Below the pieces are notes generated by a model. It saw nothing but the letters and a program-made list of their open reading frames with translations, had not been told where the DNA came from and did no database searches. From assembly GCA_002418285.1 (NCBI GenBank), contig DIDT01000025.1, positions 1 through 19,710 on the forward strand: a stretch of DNA of 19,710 nt. Direction: 5' to 3'. The DNA is from Phycisphaerales bacterium UBA5793 (GTDB lineage: Bacteria > Planctomycetota > Phycisphaerae > Phycisphaerales > UBA5793). Positions 1 to 7,146 of the stretch are shown piece by piece. The position numbers and the translations under genes were made by a program. How positions within the stretch are numbered: the stretch's first letter is position 1; every line of letters begins with the position of its first letter.

Positions 1-25
1 TCATAGAAGACCACGGCACCCCGCA
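1..25. repeat. Window-terminal inverted repeat, left copy
   Basis: The first 20 bases are the exact reverse complement of 19689-19708. With a one-base gap the match extends through about base 25 (ccgca against tgcgg). Reading outward from both outermost genes, the sequence therefore ends in the same word, GGTGCCGTGGTCTTCTATGA. This is seen directly. The likely meaning is that both ends of the assembled contig run into copies of one genomic repeat. A pair of true element ends is a less likely alternative. Confidence 0.7.
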
Positions 26-274
26 CACACGCGCACTATCTCAATCGCATCCCGTGCGCGGACTTTTTGAAAACGCCAAAAAGTTGAGCAAAACTCCAAA
101 TCACCCGCCTCAGAAAAATGAAAATCGTTCAGAATTCCTGATTCCGCCCGCACAGAGGCGCTCATTTACACACACGCGCGCCGCAGCGCACACCAGCGCA
201 CGGAATCGGCGCACAGGAGCGCTGCGGCGCCCATGAAAAACGCCCAACATGGCGCACCTCTGTGGTGAATGGAC
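26..274. other. Non-coding 3' flank of the DUF444 gene
   Basis: No convincing gene is present. A 60-codon plus-strand frame at 54-236 has the composition of random sequence. Bases 61-150 are visibly richer in A+T than the surroundings. An 8-bp inverted repeat (ACTTTTTG at 62-69, CAAAAAGT at 77-84) has a 7-base loop. A second, longer inverted repeat lies at 178-230 and is listed separately. On the minus strand this is the trailer of the DUF444 gene. I see no clear stem followed by a T-run, so an intrinsic terminator cannot be claimed. Confidence 0.5.
178..230. repeat. Perfect 12-bp inverted repeat downstream of DUF444
   Basis: GCGCCGCAGCGC at 178-189 is exactly complementary to GCGCTGCGGCGC at 219-230, with a 29-base spacer. 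It begins about 45 bases past the DUF444 stop codon on the minus strand. It could fold in the trailer RNA as a 3'-end stabilising or Rho-independent-like structure. No T-tract follows in either direction, so the function is open. Confidence 0.5.
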
Positions 275-1390
275 TTACTTCCCCGCGCCGAAGAACGTCT
301 TGAGCGAGTCGTAGATGCCATCCTTGTCGTTGACGCGGCTGGTCACGAGGTGTCGCTCCGCCTTCGGGTCGCCGTGATTGGGGAACGCTTCGTGCAGGAC
401 GTTGATGAAGTTGCCCGAGCCGTACGCGCTGGCGACCTGGCAGTAGCCGAACATGTTGCAGCGCGGCAGCAGCTTCTCGTTGAGCACCTCGACGCACAGG
501 CGGTTGTCCACCTCCGAAGAGTTGTCGCCGTCGGAGAAATGGAAGAGGTAAATGTTCCAGTCGGCCGGGTTGTACTTCGCCGCGAGCAACTCGTCGGCGA
601 GCTTGTAGGCGCTGCTGATCCGCGTGCCGCCGTCCTCGCGGATGCGGTAGAACGTCTCACGATCGACCTCGCGGGCGGTGACGTCGTGCACGATGTAGCG
701 GCTGTCGATGCCCTGGTAATTGCGACGTAGCCAGGTGTCGATCCAGAACGATTCGAGTCGGACGAGTTCTTTCTGTTCATCGCCCATCGAGCCGGAGACG
801 TCCATCATGTAGACGATCAGGGCATTGCTCTGCGGGCTTTTGACTTCGCGCCACGAGCGATACCGCACGTCTTTGCGGATGGGAATGACGACGGGATCAT
901 CGGGGTCGTACAGGCCGAGCATGAGTTGGCGCTTGAGCGCTTCGCGATAGGTTCGCTTGAAGTGGCGCAGCGAGTCGGGCCCGGTGGAGCGAATGCCGGA
1001 GTACTTGTCCTTGACGGCGGTGATGTTGTGCTTGCCGCGCGGCTCGATGCGTGGGAGCTTGAGTTCCTCGCCGAGGATGTCGGCGAGTTCGTCGAGGCCG
1101 ACTTCGACCTCGAGGATGTGCTTGCCCTCGTTCTCCCCGCCGGCGTTGTCGCCACTGCCGGGCTGTCCGCTGGCGTCGCCTTCTTCGCCGGGCCCCGCGC
1201 CGACGCCCTCGGAGTTGTCGCCGTAGCGGAAGGTGGGGATGTCAATGTCGTAGACCGGGATGGAGACGTAGCGCCGGCCCTCTTTGCCGATGAGCTCGCC
1301 TCGCTGGAGGAACTTGCGTAAGTCCTTACGGATGCGTCCCTTGACGATGCCTCGGAAGCGTTGGTGATCTTGTTCAATCTTGAGGACCAT
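275..1390 (-). CDS. yhbH: DUF444 family VWA-domain protein (YeaH/YhbH-like)
   Basis: This 371-residue cytoplasmic protein resembles E. coli YeaH and Bacillus YhbH (DUF444/UPF0229) along its full length. The N-terminal part is basic (residues 1-40). A low-complexity Gly/Glu/Asp linker follows at about 59-90. The C-terminal half holds a von Willebrand A-type fold with the metal-site motif DVSGS (D197, S199, S201). In the family, this gene is usually found with the PrkA serine kinase and SpoVR, which act together in stress and stationary-phase responses. Neither partner is in the window, but the gene's 3' side runs to the window edge, so one could follow outside. The ATG start is chosen because the N-terminus matches the family and the region upstream has no extended homologous frame. 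The Shine-Dalgarno signal is weak. The family assignment is strong, but the biochemical role is not known. Confidence 0.9.
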   Translation of the reverse strand: MVLKIEQDHQRFRGIVKGRIRKDLRKFLQRGELIGKEGRRYVSIPVYDIDIPTFRYGDNSEGVGAGPGEEGDASGQPGSGDNAGGENEGKHILEVEVGLDELADILGEELKLPRIEPRGKHNITAVKDKYSGIRSTGPDSLRHFKRTYREALKRQLMLGLYDPDDPVVIPIRKDVRYRSWREVKSPQSNALIVYMMDVSGSMGDEQKELVRLESFWIDTWLRRNYQGIDSRYIVHDVTAREVDRETFYRIREDGGTRISSAYKLADELLAAKYNPADWNIYLFHFSDGDNSSEVDNRLCVEVLNEKLLPRCNMFGYCQVASAYGSGNFINVLHEAFPNHGDPKAERHLVTSRVNDKDGIYDSLKTFFGAGK

Positions 1391-1647
1391 GGCGTTGCCT
1401 TGCAGCCGGCGGTCGCGGGCGGTGGTCCGTTGGTCGCCGGGGATGGGTGGGCGGTGTGCGTGCCGCTCTACATAGAGGATAGAGGTCTATCAGTATGATC
1501 GGGCGGGAAGTGGGGTTGGTTCCGAAAATCGGGGGTTGAGAGGGCAAAGGGGGCGGATCGTGAGGTGGCGGATGGAGGGGCGGTTGGCTATTGTTCCCGC
1601 CACTCCGGTGGGATTGTGAAAAATGGTACAGAAGAGGGCCGGGTGAC
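1391..1647. promoter_or_regulatory. Divergent promoter region, DUF444 / atp cluster
   Basis: These 257 bases separate two divergent transcripts and must contain both promoters. They include a 14-base interrupted palindrome, GATAGA-GG-TCTATC, at 1478-1491. TATGAT follows at 1494-1499 and resembles a -10 element for the atp genes. The hexamer 17 bases upstream (CATAGA, 1471-1476) is a poor -35. The palindrome's position beside the putative -10 would suit an operator. The exact promoters are inference. Confidence 0.4.
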
Positions 1648-1932
1648 ATGGAAAAGCCCAGCCCGTCGCAGAAGGTCCGCAGGCCACGGTCCACTTCATC
1701 CAGCAACCTCTGGATGCTGTCGGGGCTGTGGATGGAGATGCTGGCCTCGATCATCGGGCTGGGATTGCTGGGATACGGAATCGACCGGTGGGTGGGTTCT
1801 TTTCCCTGGCTGACGATTATCGGCACGGTTCTCGGAGTGATCGGCGGACTGTACAACGCGGTGAAGAAGGCCATGGGGATCACGAACCCCACGACAAAGA
1901 AGAATGACTCGAGTGACGCAAACCAACGTTGA
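1648..1932 (+). CDS. atpZ: AtpZ/AtpI-type ATP synthase assembly protein
   Basis: This small 94-residue membrane protein is the first gene of the ATP synthase cluster. It has a basic, Ser/Pro-rich N-terminus, then two hydrophobic helices (about residues 28-45 and 51-69) joined by a short GYGIDRW turn. It ends in a polar Lys/Asn/Asp-rich tail. That layout fits the ATPase_gene1 (AtpZ) family, whose members precede atpB in many bacteria and are linked to Mg2+/Ca2+ handling or c-ring assembly. The ATG at 1648 is preferred over upstream starts because GAGGG lies 9 bases before it and because the residues upstream (encoded from 1591) do not look like protein. Its 3' end overlaps the next gene by 29 bases. 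Confidence 0.75.
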   Translation: MEKPSPSQKVRRPRSTSSSNLWMLSGLWMEMLASIIGLGLLGYGIDRWVGSFPWLTIIGTVLGVIGGLYNAVKKAMGITNPTTKKNDSSDANQR

Positions 1933-2389
1933 ACCCATCGCCGAAGCTGCTGCCAGTCGGACACTCGTGCTCATGGCGGCCCTGGTCGCGGTTACGGCCG
2001 TGCTGGGTGCTGCGATCACGATGTTGTTCGATGGCGTGGCGTGGTACGAGGCGGCACTACCTTGCGCTGTGGCGGGGCTGATCTTCATCCTCCAGGCACG
2101 CTGGTCGCTTAAAAAGGTGTCAACAGATCCGCTCTCGGCGCTTCGCGTCACGATGGCTGGGGTCGGGATTCACTTTGGCGTCATTGTTGGCGGCGGCGTA
2201 GCGCTCATTCTCGCACTTGATTTCAATCCGGTTGCGGTGCTCTGCTCGCTCCTGGCGGCGTTTGCCATCTGCCAGCCGCTGAGTGCGGCGGCGATCCGCC
2301 GGCGCATCCTTGCGCTGCCCACTGATGCGAGTGCGGGCAGCGCCACTTCCAATCTCACACGTACACCCTTCGCGGAGGCCTCGGCGTGA
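1904..2389 (+). CDS. AtpI-like four-TM protein in the atp cluster
   Basis: This is a 161-residue integral membrane protein. Four hydrophobic segments lie at about residues 20-42, 47-66, 80-104 and 110-130, with a Ser/Thr-rich C-terminal tail. The number and spacing of helices and the place just before atpB match ATP synthase protein I (AtpI), but sequence similarity to known AtpI is not obvious by eye. It overlaps atpZ by 29 bases and atpB by 4 (GTGA), so translation is probably coupled. The ATG at 1904 is preceded by AAAGAAG. A GTG at codon 4 is an alternative start. By analogy it could help c-ring assembly or supply cations; that is inference. Confidence 0.55.
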   Translation: MTRVTQTNVEPIAEAAASRTLVLMAALVAVTAVLGAAITMLFDGVAWYEAALPCAVAGLIFILQARWSLKKVSTDPLSALRVTMAGVGIHFGVIVGGGVALILALDFNPVAVLCSLLAAFAICQPLSAAAIRRRILALPTDASAGSATSNLTRTPFAEASA

Positions 2390-3546
2390 TCCCTGAGCCT
2401 GTGACCGCTGGTCTGTTGACGCTTGCCGCAGACCCGCTGCACCACAACTACGACTACCCAATCATCAGCCTGCCCAACGGGTATGCGATTCTGACGAATC
2501 ACATCCTCATGATGCTGGTGGTGACGGGGCTGATGCTCTGGCTGCTGCCCAAGGCCGCTCGCGCCATCGCGACGGGCAAGACCGGCACCAGCCACGATTA
2601 CGTCACCAAGGGCGTCTTGCCGCACATGATCGAAGTGCTCTGCGTCTTCTTCCGTGAAGACGTGGCCAGACCCGCCCTGGGTAAGAACACAGACAAGTTC
2701 CTGCCTTTCATCTGGACGGTGTTCTTCTTCATCCTGTTCAACAACCTGCTGGGGCTTGTGCCGCTGCAGGATGCGACTTCGCTGCTCTTTGATGGCGTGA
2801 TCAACGGATCGCATGAAGCTGCGGCCGAGCACGTCGAAGCGGCGGCGCCCGGCGAATCGCACGACGCGGCGCCGGCTCACGAATCACTCGCTTCTCATGA
2901 AGGCGAGACGGGCGAAGCGACGGATCATGCCGCGGCGGGACACGAGTCTCACGCGATGCATTTCGGTCCGTTCATTCTCTTCCAGGATCTGACGAAAGAA
3001 GAGACCGCGTCGCACTTCCATGGTGTTGGCGGCACGGCGACGGGCAACATCGCCGTCACCACGGCGCTGGCGCTCATCGCGATCTGCATCATCATCGGCG
3101 CCGGCATTCAATCGCTTGGATTTGGCGGCTTCGTGGAGCACTTGACGCTGGGGACGAAATTTCCGCTGTCCATGCTGATGATTCTTCTCGAGTGCATTGG
3201 GTTGATCGCCAAGCCGTTTGCGTTGACCGTGCGTTTGTTTGCGAACATGACCGCGGGTCACGTAATGCTGTCGGCGCTGCTGGGCTTCTGCTCGATGGCG
3301 TGGAACGGTGTCGGGCCGTTTGGCGGCGTGTTGATTTCCGTGCCGTCGATTGCCTTCGCAACGGCGGTCGGGCTGTTGGAGTTACTGGTCGCGTTCATCC
3401 AGGCGTTCGTGTTTGCATTCCTGACGACGATGTTTATCAGCATGTTCCAGCACCACGATCACGAGGCTGAGCATGGCCACGAACACAAAGAGACTCCGGA
3501 CTTTGCGGAGTTGAGCGTCACGCCGGAACTGTCATTCGAGACGTGA
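2386..3546 (+). CDS. atpB: ATP synthase subunit a (Fo)
   Basis: Subunit a forms the proton half-channels beside the c-ring. At 386 residues it is much longer than E. coli subunit a (271). The essential stator arginine is R283 in 'ALTVRLFANMTAGH'. The partners E. coli E219/H245/Q252 correspond to H292, E332 and Q339, the swapped His/Glu pair seen in many bacteria and mitochondria. Helices are at about 38-54, 107-127, 223-246, 260-280, 291-305 and 315-352. Between the second and third lies an insertion (about 139-213) with 11 histidines and many acidic residues. From family topology it should face the periplasm. The C-terminal tail (355-368) adds six more histidines. The GTG start overlaps the previous stop as GTGA and has GGAGG about 7 bases upstream. 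Confidence 0.97.
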   Translation: MIPEPVTAGLLTLAADPLHHNYDYPIISLPNGYAILTNHILMMLVVTGLMLWLLPKAARAIATGKTGTSHDYVTKGVLPHMIEVLCVFFREDVARPALGKNTDKFLPFIWTVFFFILFNNLLGLVPLQDATSLLFDGVINGSHEAAAEHVEAAAPGESHDAAPAHESLASHEGETGEATDHAAAGHESHAMHFGPFILFQDLTKEETASHFHGVGGTATGNIAVTTALALIAICIIIGAGIQSLGFGGFVEHLTLGTKFPLSMLMILLECIGLIAKPFALTVRLFANMTAGHVMLSALLGFCSMAWNGVGPFGGVLISVPSIAFATAVGLLELLVAFIQAFVFAFLTTMFISMFQHHDHEAEHGHEHKETPDFAELSVTPELSFET

Positions 3547-3677
3547 GAAATGCGTCTCGCCGAATTGGAACAAAGGGTCGAGGCTGGTCGAGCAAGGCGT
3601 CCGGTCCGTGCCTGCGAGGGTAGACCCGAACAAGCGACACGATCTTGCCGTGTCAAAAGCTGTATGGAGTGTGCATT
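3547..3677 (+). promoter_or_regulatory. atpB-atpE intercistronic leader
   Basis: These 131 bases contain no gene. A 6-bp hairpin, GACACG (3636-3641) with CGTGTC (3649-3654) and a 7-base loop, lies just upstream of the atpE ribosome site (GGAG, 3666-3669, 8 bases before ATG). The long gap, set against overlapping genes upstream, suggests that atpE has its own translational control. Subunit c is needed in many copies per enzyme, which would fit. Confidence 0.4.
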
Positions 3678-4010
3678 ATGACAATTGGAAAGCTGATGAT
3701 GATCGTCGGAATGGCGATCATCGCGGCCGTCGCCCTCACCGGCGGTACGGCGTTCGGAGCCCCGGCGGCGACGATGTTCCCCGATGCGGGTCTGCGTTTC
3801 GTTGGTCTGGGTCTCGGCTTGGGCCTGGTCGTGATCGGCGGCGGCAAGGGCATCGGCAACATCGGTTCGTCCGCGGTTGAGTCGATTGCCCGTCAGCCCG
3901 AGGCGGCCAAGGACATCAATGGCGCCATGGTTCTCTCCGCCGCGTTCGTCGAAGGCGCCACGCTGTTCGGCGTGGTCGTGCTTCTGCTCGGCGTGTTCGT
4001 GATGAAATAA
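3678..4010 (+). CDS. atpE: ATP synthase subunit c (Fo rotor ring)
   Basis: This 110-residue proteolipid forms the rotating c-ring. Residues 1-30 resemble a cleavable signal peptide (MTIGKL, a hydrophobic stretch, then AFGAPA), so the mature protein would be about 80 residues, the usual size. Helix 1 (about 38-62) is glycine-rich, the polar loop is RQPE (72-75), and helix 2 carries the ion-binding carboxylate E92 in AAFVEGATLFG. Aligned with the Na+-type Ilyobacter c subunit, the Gln in helix 1 is I59 and the Ser after Glu is Gly. The sodium ligands are therefore absent, and proton coupling is inferred. The ATG at 3678 has GGAG 8 bases upstream. An upstream in-frame start at 3645 would add residues before the signal-like segment and is not favoured. 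Confidence 0.96.
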   Translation: MTIGKLMMIVGMAIIAAVALTGGTAFGAPAATMFPDAGLRFVGLGLGLGLVVIGGGKGIGNIGSSAVESIARQPEAAKDINGAMVLSAAFVEGATLFGVVVLLLGVFVMK

Positions 4011-4034
4011 AGCGGCGGAGTTGGATGGTCCAAT

Positions 4035-4061
4035 CCGACCCTGGCCGCTGGCCGGGGTCGG
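4035..4061 (+). promoter_or_regulatory. Strong hairpin after atpE
   Basis: CCGACCCTGGCC (4035-4046) pairs with GGCCGGGGTCGG (4050-4061) through 12 pairs, including one G-U, around a 3-base loop. It starts 25 bases after the atpE stop. A smaller stem (TTGGA 4021-4025 / TCCAA 4029-4033) precedes it, and GGGATGA (4061-4067) can pair with TCATCCC (4088-4094) beyond it. No T-run follows, so it is not a normal intrinsic terminator. A role in protecting the atpE 3' end or partly attenuating downstream genes is inference. Confidence 0.5.
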
Positions 4062-4166
4062 GGATGAGGACCGGCGCGAGTCGATCTTCATCCCCCGCCC
4101 CGTCGGTTGCGAGCGAGTAGATCACGGGCAACACAATCAGAGTTCACCAACTTTGGGAACACGTTC

Positions 4167-4778
4167 ATGACGAAGCTGATCAACATCATACTTGGAAGTC
4201 TGCCGTTCGCGGTTGCTTCGGTGGCACTGGGCGCGCCGGCGGAAGAGGGTGGCGAGGCTCACGCCGAACTGCTCGCCAAACCGGAGACGGCGATTCCTGC
4301 GATGGTCGCGGCGATCATCATGTTTGCCGCGTTGTTCTTCCTGCTCAAGAAGATGGCGTGGGGCGCGATCCTCGGCGGCCTCAACGACCGTGAGACGAAG
4401 ATCCGCACCGAAATCGAATCGGCGGAGAACGCACGGGCGCAGGCCACCAAGGCGCTCGATGATTACCAGAAGGAGCTGGCCAAGGCGCGTGGTGAAGCGA
4501 GCGGGATGATCCAGCAGGCGCGGGCGGATGCCCAGCGCGTCGCCGACGAGCTTCGCTCAAAGAATGAGGCGGAACTGGCGACGATGAAGAACAAGGCCAA
4601 GGAAGAGATCGAAGCCGCCAAGCGAGCCGCGCTCAACGACTTGTACGCCGAGACGGCGATGCTGGCGACGCAAGTGGCCGGCCGCATTCTCCACCGCGAG
4701 ATCAAGGCGGCGGATCACTCCCGGCTTGTCGAAGAATCGCTCTCGCAAATCGGTTCATTGGGCAAGAATGGCGAGTGA
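4167..4778 (+). CDS. atpF: ATP synthase subunit b (Fo stator stalk)
   Basis: Subunit b is the peripheral stalk that holds F1 against the rotating c-ring. This 203-residue form (E. coli: 156) starts with a signal-like hydrophobic stretch (1-22, ending ALGAPA). A short acidic segment follows, then the membrane helix at about 44-60 and a long Ala/Glu/Lys/Arg-rich coiled coil to about 170 (for example 'ENARAQATKALDDYQKEL'). The extra N-terminal hydrophobic segment may be cleaved, as in several bacteria with similar b subunits. The ATG at 4167 fits the signal-like start. Its Shine-Dalgarno signal (GGGAA) is weak, and the frame is open back to 4107, but the extra residues there look non-coding. A single b gene is present, with no b' partner. 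Confidence 0.93.
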   Translation: MTKLINIILGSLPFAVASVALGAPAEEGGEAHAELLAKPETAIPAMVAAIIMFAALFFLLKKMAWGAILGGLNDRETKIRTEIESAENARAQATKALDDYQKELAKARGEASGMIQQARADAQRVADELRSKNEAELATMKNKAKEEIEAAKRAALNDLYAETAMLATQVAGRILHREIKAADHSRLVEESLSQIGSLGKNGE

Positions 4779-4823
4779 TCGCTCGCGGGCGATATCCCGC
4801 TCGCACCATGAGGAGCAGGCTCA

Positions 4824-5438
4824 ATGAGCAATGCAACGACATCACGAGTCAACTCGCTGGCTCGCATCTATGCGGCAAGCCTGTTTGAGCTTGCCGAGGC
4901 CGACGGCGGCCTGCCGAACTGCGAAACCACCGGTCTCGAACTGAACGGAGTGGCCGAGGTCGCTCAGACCGACGCTTCATTCCAGGAGTTTCTGCGCAGC
5001 CCGGTCGTCAGCATGGGCGACAAGGAGCAGGCGCTGCGGCGCATCTTCGGAGACGGCAAGGTCTCCGATCTGCTGCTTCGCTTCATGCTCGTGCTCAACA
5101 AGAAGAGCCGACTGGATCAACTCGTTGGCATTGGCGAGGCGTACACGCAATTGCTTTGGGAGCGCACCGGCCGGATCGAGGTCGAGGTCTTCAGCGCCAA
5201 GCCGCTCGATGAGGGCCTGGTCGAGTTGGTTCGCCAGCGCGTGGGCGAGGCGCTGGGCAAGGAGGCGGTGCTGCGCAACACCGTCGATGCAGGCTTGATC
5301 GGTGGACTGAAGTTGCGCGTCGGCGATCGAATGATCGACGCCTCGGTGGCGACGCAGTTGAGCCGAATTCGCGAGTCACTCAACACGAGCGGGGCCGAGA
5401 CGGTTCGGTCGCGCATCGGGTCATTGATACAAGGATGA
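4824..5438 (+). CDS. atpH: ATP synthase subunit delta (F1 stator)
   Basis: The delta subunit sits on top of F1 and binds the b stalk and the N-termini of alpha. This 204-residue protein has the N-terminal helical domain signature 'RIYAASLFELAEADGG' (residues 14-29). It also has the C-terminal family signature 'GGLKLRVGDRMIDASV' (160-175). It is somewhat longer than the E. coli form (177), with a short extra C-terminal tail. The start is well supported by AGGAG 8 bases before the ATG. It follows atpF after 45 bases that contain a small GCGGG/CCCGC hairpin (4785-4800). Confidence 0.95.
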   Translation: MSNATTSRVNSLARIYAASLFELAEADGGLPNCETTGLELNGVAEVAQTDASFQEFLRSPVVSMGDKEQALRRIFGDGKVSDLLLRFMLVLNKKSRLDQLVGIGEAYTQLLWERTGRIEVEVFSAKPLDEGLVELVRQRVGEALGKEAVLRNTVDAGLIGGLKLRVGDRMIDASVATQLSRIRESLNTSGAETVRSRIGSLIQG

Positions 5439-5545
5439 TCGGTCCGGGCCGCGCATGTTGGCGCGATTCGATACAGTGAACACAAGCCGGTCGAAGAAGC
5501 GACCGACGGCGGGCCAACCAGCCGACAACGAAATGAGGATCAGAC

Positions 5546-7075
5546 GTGAAGATCAGAACCGATGAAATCACCAGCGTGATCAAACAGGAAATCGCCCAGT
5601 TTTCCGATCGGCTGGAAGTGAGCGACGTGGGGCAGGTCGTCGAAGTCGGCGACGGCATCGCGCGCATCTATGGCCTGGGCGCCGCGATGGCGGCCGAGCT
5701 GCTCGAAATCGAAACGAGCGAAGGTTCGGTGATGGCTCAGGCGATGAACCTCGAAGCCGATACCGTGGGCGCCGTTATCTTCGGCGACTACCTGCAGGTG
5801 CGCGAAGGCGACACGGTCCGTTCGACGGGCCGTCTGCTCGAAGTGCCGGCGGGCGAGGAGCTGCTCGGCCGCGTGGTGAACCCGCTGGGTCAGCCGATCG
5901 ACGGCGGGCCGGCGATCAACGCCAAGGAGACGCGCAAGCTGGACATCGTGGCGCCGGGCATCGCCGAGCGCCAGCCCGTCATGCAGCCGCTGCAAACCGG
6001 CGTGAAGGCGATTGACTCGATGATTCCCATCGGTCGCGGCCAGCGCGAACTGATCATCGGCGACCGCAAGACGGGCAAGACGGCGGTGGCCATCGACACG
6101 ATCATCAACCAGAAGCGATTCTGGGGCACCAAGGACGCGGTGATCTGCATCTACGTCGCGGTCGGTCAGAAGGAGTCGACCGTGGCGGGCGTGGTGGACA
6201 CGCTCAAGAAGCACGGCGCGATGGATTACACGATCGTCGTCAATGCGTCCGCTTCGGATCCCGCGCCGCTGCAGTACATCGCACCCTACGCGGGTTGCGC
6301 AATGGGCGAGTACTTCATGTGGAAGGGCCAGCACGTACTGTGCATTTACGACGACCTGAGCAAGCAGGCCACGGCGTATCGTCAGTTGTCCCTGCTGCTG
6401 CGTCGTCCTCCGGGTCGCGAGGCCTACCCCGGCGACGTGTTCTACCTGCACAGCCGCCTGCTCGAACGCGCCACCAAACTCTCCGATGAGAACGGCGGCG
6501 GATCGCTCACGGCTCTGCCCGTCATCGAAACGCAGGAAGGCGACGTGTCGGCCTACATCCCGACGAACGTGATCTCGATTACCGACGGCCAGATCTACCT
6601 CGAACCCGATCTGTTCTTCGCCGGTGTTCGTCCCGCCATCAACGTGGGTATCTCGGTCAGCCGCGTGGGTGGCAACGCCCAGATCAAGGCGATGAAGCAG
6701 ATCGCCGGTTCGTTGCGACTCGACCTGGCCGCCTACCGCGAACTCGAAGCGTTCGCTCAGCTCGGCACCGAGCTGGACAAGGCGACGCAGCGTCAGCTGG
6801 ATCGCGGAGCGGCGATGGTTGAATTGCTCAAGCAGCCGCAATTCGTGCCGATGGACGTCATCGACCAGGTCATCTCCATCTTCGCGGGCACCAAGGGCTA
6901 CCTTGATGATGTGAAGAAATCGGAAGTGCCGCGCTTCGAGCGAGATCTCATCGAGTACATGCAGGGCACGGGCAAGGCGGTCCGCGACGCACTGGCGGAG
7001 AAGAAGGCGTTCAACGACGAGCTGACGGAGAAGTTGAACGCGGTCATCCGCGACTTCAAGGCCAACTGGAAGTAG
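5546..7075 (+). CDS. atpA: ATP synthase subunit alpha (F1)
   Basis: Alpha is the non-catalytic nucleotide-binding F1 subunit. At 509 residues it is full length. The Walker A motif is GDRKTGKT (172-179). The arginine finger reaching into the beta catalytic site is R373 in 'SVSRVGGNAQIKAMK'. The N-terminal beta-barrel domain (about 1-95, 'VGDGIARIYGL') and the C-terminal helical bundle are intact. The GTG start has GAGG 7 bases upstream and is conserved with the family N-terminus ('MKIRTDEITSVIKQEI'). It is the last gene of the cluster. Gamma, which normally follows, is replaced by a strong terminator. Confidence 0.98.
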   Translation: MKIRTDEITSVIKQEIAQFSDRLEVSDVGQVVEVGDGIARIYGLGAAMAAELLEIETSEGSVMAQAMNLEADTVGAVIFGDYLQVREGDTVRSTGRLLEVPAGEELLGRVVNPLGQPIDGGPAINAKETRKLDIVAPGIAERQPVMQPLQTGVKAIDSMIPIGRGQRELIIGDRKTGKTAVAIDTIINQKRFWGTKDAVICIYVAVGQKESTVAGVVDTLKKHGAMDYTIVVNASASDPAPLQYIAPYAGCAMGEYFMWKGQHVLCIYDDLSKQATAYRQLSLLLRRPPGREAYPGDVFYLHSRLLERATKLSDENGGGSLTALPVIETQEGDVSAYIPTNVISITDGQIYLEPDLFFAGVRPAINVGISVSRVGGNAQIKAMKQIAGSLRLDLAAYRELEAFAQLGTELDKATQRQLDRGAAMVELLKQPQFVPMDVIDQVISIFAGTKGYLDDVKKSEVPRFERDLIEYMQGTGKAVRDALAEKKAFNDELTEKLNAVIRDFKANWK

Positions 7076-7146
7076 CGCTTTTGAAGCGAAAGCACGCGCT
7101 CCGGGCCTGCGCCTGATGGAACTGGAGCCAACGAAACGGTTTATAC

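Noticed and set aside
54..236. A 60-codon plus-strand gene near the left end
   Set aside because: It has no ribosome site, low-complexity composition and overlaps two inverted repeats in a trailer region.
3678..4010. A sodium-translocating ATP synthase
   Set aside because: The c subunit lacks the Gln and Ser/Thr sodium ligands at the aligned positions (I59, G93).
5540..6841. A 433-codon minus-strand open frame opposite atpA
   Set aside because: It is a G+C-driven shadow of the conserved alpha subunit, with no family signature.
1648..7075. An N-ATPase type operon (atpDCQRBEFAG order)
   Set aside because: A delta gene is present and the order is that of the standard F-type cluster. N-ATPase operons start with beta and lack delta.
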